The notes under the pieces were generated by a model that was given only the letters and a program-made list of their open reading frames with translations, did not search any database and had not been told where the DNA came from. This document shows positions 59,101 to 64,000 of a DNA stretch of 64,000 nt, piece after piece; the stretch's first letter is position 1, and each line of letters opens with the position of its first letter. Source of the DNA: Bemisia tabaci (Eukaryota > Arthropoda > Insecta > Hemiptera > Aleyrodidae); assembly GCF_918797505.1 (NCBI RefSeq), contig NC_092797.1, positions 26,425,372-26,489,371 on the forward strand, read 5' to 3'. The position numbers and the translations under genes were made by a program.

Positions 59101-59540
59101 ATTGCAAACACAGATGGATATTCTCTTGTTAAAAAATTATTGATCATCTAAGACATTGATATGTGTTTATGGTAACAAGTTTCACTGCAAGTGATAAAAA
59201 ATAATTTTTTCCTAGCCCTCTAGGCTTCATTTGGGGAACCCACCTGAGGTGCCTCTCAATTTTATTTTCGAAGTTTTACTTGGATATGAATTTACTATCC
59301 ATCTTGCCAGCATTTATGCAATGTTTGTGAATCGGCAATTATTGATTGTTTTTCCTTTTATCTTTTAGCCAGCAAGATATTGAGAATTTCAAAGCAGAAA
59401 TGGAGAAACGTGCTGCTGCAGTCTCAGAAATAACAGATGAGAAAACGGTTGCAAAGGATAAGCATGATGAACCAGAAGGAGACCTTGAAGCAAAATCAAG
59501 AAAAAGCGTTGTGAATCAAGCTGTGAAAGAGGGTGGTTAA
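33276..59540 (+). CDS. clu: Clueless/CLUH, clustered mitochondria protein
   Basis: Coding exons: 33276-33336, 43249-43652, 45037-45198, 46008-46161, 46923-47053, 47845-47981, 48573-48802, 49559-49695, 51068-51262, 51760-51972, 52499-52673, 53386-53491, 54106-54232, 54851-54974, 55842-56044, 56915-58401, 59369-59540. They total 4218 nt, about 1405 residues plus TAA; fly Clu is about 1448. Borders are GT..AG and in phase. Order: low-complexity polar N-terminus (to about 140), CLU_N region ([32 protein letters not shown]), CLU domain (about 400-640: [60 protein letters not shown]), central eIF3-p135-like region, basic linker ([13 protein letters not shown]) and TPR array (about 1085-1300). Cytosolic binding of mRNAs for mitochondrial proteins is known for the family. 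The start at 33276 follows a possible 3' splice site (TTTATAG), so a 5' non-coding exon is likely. Confidence 0.97.
34287..34337. repeat. Short tandem duplication
   Basis: Two copies of GGTCCCTAATATA followed by (C)TATCTCGGTT-type sequence lie side by side in clueless intron 1. Confidence 0.8.
35996..36247. repeat. Foldback element with CACTGGAGAAAAAA end
   Basis: The left arm starts CACTGGAGAAAAAAACACAT. The right arm, reverse-complemented, starts CACTGG followed by a long A run and ACACATTGGATCTTGAG. The arms also share CTTGATTCAATC(A/G)GATTTTTGCTT inward. The right end contains about 25 T. It is 252 bp with no coding potential. Confidence 0.85.
36292..36528. repeat. Foldback element, clueless intron 1
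   Basis: ATTGAGGAGCTTTCTGGAAA followed by AAGGGCACATA at the left pairs with ATTGAGGAGCTTTCCGGAAA followed by AAGGGCACATATG from the reverse complement of the right end. A second inner dyad is GGCCACTGAT against ATCAGTGGCC. Confidence 0.8.
36599..36889. mobile_element. CAGGGTGTCTAC-family TIR element, copy A
   Basis: It starts CAGGGTGTCTAC and ends GTAGACACCCTG, so 12-bp perfect terminal inverted repeats, 291 bp in all. GTAAAG is found directly outside both ends, consistent with a 6-bp target duplication. The interior is full of GTACTGA/AAAAGTACTGA and TCCGGAATTT motifs. Related copies lie at 39959-40765 (interrupted) and 44154-44425. Confidence 0.85.
37261..37286. repeat. Poly-T tract
   Basis: An uninterrupted run of about 26 T within clueless intron 1, inside a repeat-like stretch (about 37155-37255) that resembles, in inverted orientation, 42385-42475 (shared ACTTCTCGACCA and GGGAAAGCCGG words). 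Confidence 0.8.
37523..37796. repeat. Foldback element with arms of about 100 bp
   Basis: The left arm (TTTCTCGAATTTTGAGATCG, then CAGGAGACTAAAGAATTCAC near 37556) is repeated inverted at about 37690-37796. Arms of about 100 bp with few mismatches surround a spacer of about 60 bp. Confidence 0.85.
38112..38366. mobile_element. CTGCCGTGCTA-family TIR/foldback element, copy 1
   Basis: The left end CTGCCGTGCTAAGGAAGAAC continues GCCGTATGAA; the reverse complement of the right end is CTGCCGTGCTATGGAAAAAC continuing GCCGTATGAA. Homology of the arms runs about 50-60 bp. TTTA lies outside both ends (possible target duplication). It is 255 bp and non-coding. Confidence 0.85.
38739..38989. mobile_element. 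CTGCCGTGCTA-family element, copy 2
   Basis: It is the same family as the copy at 38112-38366 (CGCCGTGTTGAGGAAGAACG at the left, inverted GACGTTCTTCCTTAGACGGG at the right), about 370 bp further on. GGTACC flanks both ends, a possible target duplication although the word is itself a palindrome. It is more diverged between arms than copy 1. Confidence 0.75.
39959..40765. mobile_element. CAGGGTGTCTAC-family element, copy C, interrupted
   Basis: The left end (CAGGGTGCATGTCTACATGT) is followed within 25 bp by a large foldback. The rest of the family sequence resumes at 40500 (CCGGGAAGTCCGGAAATAGT) and runs to TAGTAGATACCCTG at 40765. The family interior matches copies A and B. Confidence 0.75.
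39983..40499. mobile_element. Long foldback element (arms about 240 bp)
   Basis: The left arm 39983-40231 (AATGGAGATGTTGCATGTGT...) and right arm 40260-40499 are reverse complements with scattered mismatches and small indels over about 240 bp, leaving a spacer of only about 30 bp. It sits inside copy C of the CAGGGTGTCTAC family, so it is the younger insertion. Transcribed as part of clueless intron 1 it would make a long double-stranded hairpin. Confidence 0.85.
41356..41715. mobile_element. Foldback element with CACGGAGAAAAAAAC ends
   Basis: It begins CACGGAGAAAAAAAC and ends GTTTTTTTCTCCGTG. The arms run about 170 bp each (shared CATATGGATCTCT and GGATCACACATCTGAAACTT words). The centre has repeated CTTCGGTTCTCACAT motifs in both orientations. 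It is 360 bp and non-coding. Confidence 0.85.
42488..42865. repeat. Foldback element, clueless intron 1
   Basis: The left segment (TTTCTGCTTTAAATGG, then GGGAAAGACGGGGTGTGCTC) pairs with the right segment, reverse complement TTTCTGCTAGACGGGACCGG then GGGAAAGAAGGGGTGTGCTC. An 89-codon plus-strand open frame inside is not recognisable. Edges are approximate. Confidence 0.65.
43079..43111. repeat. Homopolymer tract: poly-T followed by poly-G
   Basis: About 17 T run straight into 16 G, 140 bp before clueless exon 2. It echoes the T-then-G tract at 1407-1452. Confidence 0.9.
43665..43966. mobile_element. hAT-type MITE with perfect 8-bp target duplication
   Basis: It starts CAGGGCCGGATTTAC and ends GTAAATCCGGCCCTG, perfect 15-bp terminal inverted repeats. 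GTTTTCAG lies at 43657-43664 and again at 43967-43974, a perfect 8-bp target duplication. This is the signature of hAT transposons. It is 302 bp, contains a GCGCCCTAGGC/GTGCCCTAGGC inner dyad and a poly-G run, and has no transposase. It lies 12 bp after the 5' splice site of clueless intron 2. Confidence 0.93.
44154..44425. mobile_element. CAGGGTGTCTAC-family TIR element, copy B
   Basis: It starts CAGGGTGTCTAC, ends GTAGACACCCTG and is 272 bp. GTCAC lies directly outside both ends, consistent with a 5-bp target duplication. The interior follows copy A closely (TTCGTCATTTTTTGTCGCAA, GTACTGAA words). Confidence 0.85.
47142..47173. repeat. Poly-T tract in clueless intron 5
   Basis: A run of about 32 T. 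Length in the assembly may be inexact. A further run of about 21 T (54077-54097) forms the polypyrimidine tract before exon 13. Confidence 0.9.
47521..47655. repeat. Imperfect tandem duplication of about 75 bp
   Basis: TAACAGTAAGGAGCAAGAG (47521) recurs as TAACAGTGAGGAGCAAAAG (47597), and GTAATTTTAAGATC (47571) recurs at 47643. It lies in clueless intron 5. Confidence 0.7.
50007..50186 (-). other. Possible antisense exon or repeat remnant in clueless intron 8
   Basis: On the minus strand a frame opens after a splice-acceptor-like TTATAATTCCAG and runs 59 codons to a stop at 50007-50009 (segments such as [14 protein letters not shown] and [18 protein letters not shown]). Downstream on that strand, near 49875, is an AAATAAAATAAAATAAAT tail. 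This could be the 3' end of a non-LTR retroelement or an antisense exon. No domain is recognised. Confidence 0.2.
50393..50430. repeat. Short stem-loop
   Basis: GGTAAGCCTGCTAAATCC and AGATTTAGCAGGCTTATC form an 18-bp stem with two mismatches and a 2-nt loop, in clueless intron 8. Confidence 0.75.
50504..50791 (-). other. Unrecognised 95-codon antisense open frame in clueless intron 8
   Basis: A minus-strand ATG-started frame with mixed polar and aromatic composition includes [11 protein letters not shown], two Cys and one more Cys nearby, then [19 protein letters not shown] do not recognise it. It could be chance or a fragment of an inserted gene. Confidence 0.15.
51321..51596 (-). other. 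Unrecognised 91-codon antisense open frame in clueless intron 9
   Basis: A minus-strand ATG-started frame occupies most of the 497-bp intron, which looks less AT-rich than its neighbours. The sequence is protein-like ([20 protein letters not shown] then [18 protein letters not shown]) but matches no family I know. It may be a transposon or gene fragment. Confidence 0.15.
58544..58781. mobile_element. Short GTCAGGGAA-rich MITE in clueless intron 16
   Basis: The left end CAGGGCCACAGTCAGGGAAA and the reverse complement of the right end CAGAGTTGCCACACAATTT are related termini. Several GTCAGGGAA motifs inside match those near the ends of the 2.5-kb element at 21393-23884, suggesting related families. 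It is 238 bp and non-coding. Confidence 0.6.
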
Positions 59541-60523
59541 GTATAAAACTATTCCTTCATCTTCACAAATCAGTTCCATTGTCGTAGTGAAAGTTAATGT
59601 CAATAACTTTGTAGTGTTTTTTGTATTTTTTACTTTTTTTTTCTTAGTTCAAGTTATTTCAGTGTGAAAACCTTTTTTTTCCTTTTCATTTCAAGTTGCC
59701 TTATATTTTTTGAAGGATATCAGCTTTCAAGATCGTCCTTCTTTCAAGCATCTAGTTTTCATCCTTAGAAAATAGAGTTTTAGGATTTTAAAAAAGCAGG
59801 TGGCCATAAAAAAAGGCATAAATATGTTAAAGGCAAAAAACTGCATAAAAGTCCTCTGACTTAAAATTTACCCTCATCACCCTCCCCCCCCCCTTTTTTT
59901 TTAAAAAAGTAATGTCTTATTCTTGTTTCTTTATTCAAGGAATATTTTCCAAATCACTCTCTCATAAACATTTGCCAACATTGCATTCCTCAGCTCAATT
60001 GATTCTTTTGTTTTCTATCAATTGGTTGTTCGACATGATCAACTTTCCCCTTGTTTTTGGCGATCCCTCTCAAACTGTAGATGTGCACCAGAATTGCACT
60101 GTTTTTTAAATGACACCGGTTTTATTTCTTCTTTTTTTGAACTCATTGGCTCAGAATTTTCACACACGATTTTAAGATTTTTTTTGTTCTAAGTTTTTTC
60201 TCTCAGCTACATACTCCGCAGATGCAATATGCTTGCTCGAGTATTACAGTATCAGAAAAACCAGAAATTATGTAACATGAGCTAATGAATGTAACTTTTC
60301 CTCTTTAAAATTAAAAGGAGCCATGCAATTTCTGTCAAAAATAATGTGGGATAGATCGGTCAATTGTATCAGAATGCAGCCTCATCAGAAGAACCAACCG
60401 TGAAACAAAACCAGTAGATCAAGTTGCTCAAGTTTGAACAATTTCAGTGTGTCGTTATAGACACGAAAGGAAAATTTCAAACATTTTAATGTGATTTAAT
60501 CTGAGCAACTCTCATACTACAGA

Positions 60524-60529
60524 AATAAA
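60524..60529 (+). promoter_or_regulatory. Candidate polyadenylation signal of clueless
   Basis: AATAAA about 980 nt after the clueless stop codon. The hexamer alone is weak evidence in AT-rich DNA. Confidence 0.3.
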
Positions 60530-63500
60530 TCAAATACCCCCAGCCTCTCCTACTATTGATCCTTCAGCTCTGAAGTTGAAATTTAAATAATGTTGCACTG
60601 AGTGTTAAGGGTTACCAGGGAAAAGTATGAACACTATTCTTTAGAAATGACTCTGCAAGCAAGAGATTTGTCCATCTTTATCTCATTGCCAAAATCACCA
60701 TGTAGGCATCGTGTGAATTCAAAACGTAGTATCGTTGTTCTAAACAAATTTTGTTGCTGATCTTTGCATAACGTTCTTCCTTAACCACTATATTGCCATT
60801 CAAAATCGTGTCAGAAATGCAGTATCTCAGACTTCTTTCTTTTTGTTCAATCATCGTTATTATACAATGTTAACTGTTTTTTTGGTTGATACCATCTTCA
60901 ATCCAAAGTTATTTTATATGTAGTGCTTTCCCCTCCCCAATTTTCATGGTTCAAATAGAGGTGGATTTAAATTGTAAGCGACTGAGTACTATCTAGTTTA
61001 GTTTTAAGGTTTTAGTTAATGAAACCAACTGTTTCTTTTTTGTTTCACTATTAGTCAAAGCTTTTTGTAAATCTTGTTAACTTTTGTTAATTGTTTGAAT
61101 TGTTAAATCAATTATTTTTTCTCTGACAGGCGTCCAGACTCTAGACATGGTCTGTACTTTAATTTCTCATTTAAATATATTTTGCACTATTTGTTGTTAG
61201 CTCAGTACTATTCTTCTTTCAAGCAAAATATAAGATGAATTTTGGATTGTAATCTTTAATCTGCTTCTTTGGGTAAGTTGAACAGTTATGCGTAGGATCA
61301 TATAGTCTATAATTCTAGAGTTAAAAGAGATTCAAGTGGTTATTAAAAAAATTAGTTGAAAATTATTGACAATTAACCGATCAAGTTTGAAAGATCAATT
61401 ATCTTGTCTACTTCATCAATTTTTTTTTCATGTAGAAACTATGTCTTATCTCTTTGTATTTCTGTCATGCAATTTAGTAGGTCTCTAAGTTGCCAAGAAG
61501 CACTATGCTTCTAGACCTATCAGAAGCCAGAACTTTGTAGTGGGACTCATCTCATTCAGAACAGCCAAAAAGTAGCCAATTGACTGCCTGGTGTCACTCA
61601 ATTCTCAAGGAGTGTTCCGTAATTCACTATTTTGGACATGGAACTAAAGCATTGGACTGAATGAGACATTCCTGAATTCACCCTTGGCACTGACTAAGGG
61701 TTATTTACTTTTCAGTCAAAATCAGAAGTCATTTGTTAGCATGGAGCCATCTAATTTTCCTTTATTCTCTTGCGAAAAGTTTAAAATAGTATCCATGAAT
61801 TTCGAATAGTTTGCTTTTGTCTGGAATATCAAGAAAAATGACCTTCCATTCTTCCAGAGTCATTCGTCTCATTTGGCAGGGCTAACTGGGGAAAACTAAG
61901 AGGTTCAATTATTTGCCATTGCTTTTGACCGGTCTAATGGCAATTTTTGGCCATTTCAAGTGAAGTCCACGCCAAGTGAGATTATTCATTTTGTGATGTG
62001 ACTGATGGATCTCACTCCGATAATAGATAAATGTATTTGCTGTGAACTTAATTCTGGATGCCTGGTTCTGCTCATTTTTTAAACTCTCCTGGAACAGAAG
62101 GAAGTTTTGCAATTTTTTGCAAGTTTATTACTGTAAATTTTATTGCATATGAAATGGTTCATAATATCCCTTGCCATCCTATCTTTCTCCTCTGAAATTG
62201 AAATAGAAACTTTTTTGATACCTCCTAAGCCTTTATACTTAATGGTGAATAGGACAGAATAATTAAATGTAAATATCATCAAGTAGTCCAAGTAATCTGA
62301 AAACAGTGGTCCTTGTGTCTTAAATATTAGTTTGTTGATCATTCATCATTCAATTAAGTCCAGTTTCCTTCTCTCCTCCTCCCTCTTTTTTTCATTTTTC
62401 ATTCAAATCTAATTGTCTTTGCAACAGCCCTTGCTCTTTTTAGCTCTAGCTGTGGAAAATTATTTTCGTTATTTGGCAAAGACTTTCGTCTCTGAAATTT
62501 TGCCCCAAAATGATAAGTACCATTTTAAGACTAATTGAATCCAGCATAAAAAACAAAGAGCTCTAAAAAGTATGAAGTATGTTTCGCTGTAAATTGTGTT
62601 GACCTCAGCAAACGAAACTGCTTGCCGCGAGTTTCTCTGCGAAAGATTGTATCCCATGATAGAAGGAAAACAGCTAATGACAGAGGACTGACTTTCCACT
62701 GATTGGTTCATCCAGCTGGTACATCAGATACCTCAATGTTTTCCTCTATCATGTACCTATACCAGTTCGATCTCAGGAAAGGCAATCAGTGTTTTAAAGA
62801 AGGCAAAGTTGCTCAACTTATTCAAGGAGACCATCAGAGTAATTGTTGGAAGTAGAGTTTCAAGTTACTATTGTCTGTCTCAGTTTTTTCAGCCATATTT
62901 TTATCATAAAATTGAAAACAATATGAGAATTCCCCATTTTTTTCCTGCTGTTTTCCCCAGCATTGAGACATAACCTCCTAGGAATTATGCAGGATATACT
63001 CACCAAAAATATTTTCTTTTTTTCATTGAGGTCAAGAACACCTTCAGTGTGCTTGTGTGTTGATTTGAAAATTGAAGAAAAAGAGGTGAAAGACTGGATC
63101 TTTGAGTTTCTTAATTTTTTTTTCAGTTTTTTTGGTTTGATTTTCTTGTGGCGAAATGAAGAAGTCAAAAGTATGTTTCCTTATATTTTACTATTAGTTT
63201 AACTTCCTGTATCTTGCTGTTGTTATGAGCTTTACTTGTTATATGACTGTATTGTTAACATCATTTTGTTATTTTAATTCACACCTCTCTTAAAAAGTAA
63301 GTATTCTCAAGTCCCATTGTTGGTCCGATTTTAGCTGGCTCTAATGATATAAGTGTACACTTAATAATGTAAGTACACTTTTTGTACTGATAATTTTACG
63401 ACTCGAAAATATTTACTCGAGAAGAGATTTACCTAATTCGAAATCAGCATCATATTAGAGATAGCAGGTACAGAAAGTATCTTATTAACACTATATAGTA

Positions 63501-63830
63501 ATAAACATCAGGTCAGGTGCTCTGAGACTAGTAATATTAAGAGTTCATCTTTGAATAGCATATCAAAAGTATGACTGAGCTAAACCTTGACCTTTTTTTA
63601 TTTTATTTTTTATCCAAGGTATCAGCACAGTTTCTGTACCACCTTTTAAATTTATTTTTAAACCGCTTAAATATGAAGGTTTGCCGTTCACTGAAACATA
63701 GTTTTGTTTTGTGTTTTTCACACTGTCAATTTTTTTCTTCTTTCTTCAAGTTTCAGCATGTAATTACTATGTTTGAACTTAATTCCCCTCAATTGAGTAC
63801 TGAAAGAACTTTCTTAATTTTTTGCTTTAA

Positions 63831-63978
63831 GGGTATTAAAAGATGTTCTGATCAAGAAGAGTCAAAGCCGTTCTCCTCTAAAAGAACAATGGTTGGTGCA
63901 GCAATTGAATTGATCAAATATAAATATTTTGGTGCAAATAAGCTCCGGGCTAGGATTTTGTTGGCTATGGTTGGCTGT
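63831..63978 (+). other. Possible exon at the right edge
   Basis: A pyrimidine-rich tract ending TTTAAG precedes two open frames. One stays open to a GTAAG donor-like site at about 63979. The other, in the phase that clueless exon 16 would supply, codes about 26 residues (VLKDVLIKKSQSRSPLKEQW..) and stops at TGA near 63911. It could be an alternative clueless last exon, an exon of the next gene, or chance. Confidence 0.2.
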
Positions 63979-64000
63979 AAGTTTGGGAATCTAACTTCAA

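Larger units (their letters stand above)
59541..64000 (+). other. clueless 3' UTR and downstream region
   Basis: AT-rich sequence without a convincing gene. Candidate polyadenylation hexamers are AATAAA at 60524-60529 and 63500-63505. A doubtful exon lies near the right edge (63831-63978). The rest shows no repeat or RNA gene that I can support. Confidence 0.5.

Noticed and set aside
62963..63202. A 79-codon plus-strand frame downstream of clueless
   Set aside because: It is rich in Phe and Leu from T-rich sequence and has no splice context or similarity, so it is most likely chance.
1..64000. CRISPR arrays, tRNA or rRNA genes, bacterial-type operons
   Set aside because: No regularly spaced direct repeats, no cloverleaf with tRNA promoter boxes and no ribosomal RNA signature were noticed. 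Genes are split by spliceosomal introns.

Overview
The window is animal nuclear DNA, AT-rich, with three intron-rich protein-coding genes, all on the + strand and arranged head to tail: ARMC8 (13 coding exons, 3012-15082), VPS45 (11 coding exons, 17866-29988) and clueless/CLUH (17 coding exons, 33276-59540). I rebuilt each gene exon by exon. Every junction has GT..AG borders and a kept reading frame, and the spliced proteins (668, 567 and about 1405 residues) are close to the lengths I recall for the human or fly proteins. The Clu C-terminus and overall layout are insect-like. Many dispersed hairpin repeats resemble repeats I remember from whitefly (Bemisia-type) genomes, so I infer a sap-feeding hemipteran, probably a whitefly. 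That is memory plus inference, not a search result.

Layout: 1-3011 is repeat-rich flank (two foldback elements and a 0.9-kb terminal-inverted-repeat element with a 74-bp palindrome inside) leading into the ARMC8 start. 3012-15082 is ARMC8. 15083-17865 is the ARMC8 3' region and VPS45 5' region. 17866-29988 is VPS45, whose 3.4-kb fourth intron holds three elements nested in one another. 29989-33275 is the VPS45 3' region and clueless 5' region. 33276-59540 is clueless, whose 9.9-kb first intron is a sink for small foldback and TIR elements. 59541-64000 is 3' UTR and downstream DNA, with one doubtful exon at the right edge.

The three proteins do separate housekeeping jobs: ARMC8 is a scaffold of the CTLH/GID ubiquitin ligase, VPS45 is the Sec1/Munc18 regulator of endosomal SNAREs, and Clu/CLUH binds mRNAs for mitochondrial proteins. 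Nothing in the sequence shows co-regulation. I found no convincing new gene system. The most unusual content is the transposon architecture: nested insertions dated by target-site duplications, a hAT-type MITE 12 bp from a splice donor, and transcribed long hairpins. A predicted upstream ORF overlapping the VPS45 start also stands out. No tRNA, rRNA or CRISPR array was seen.
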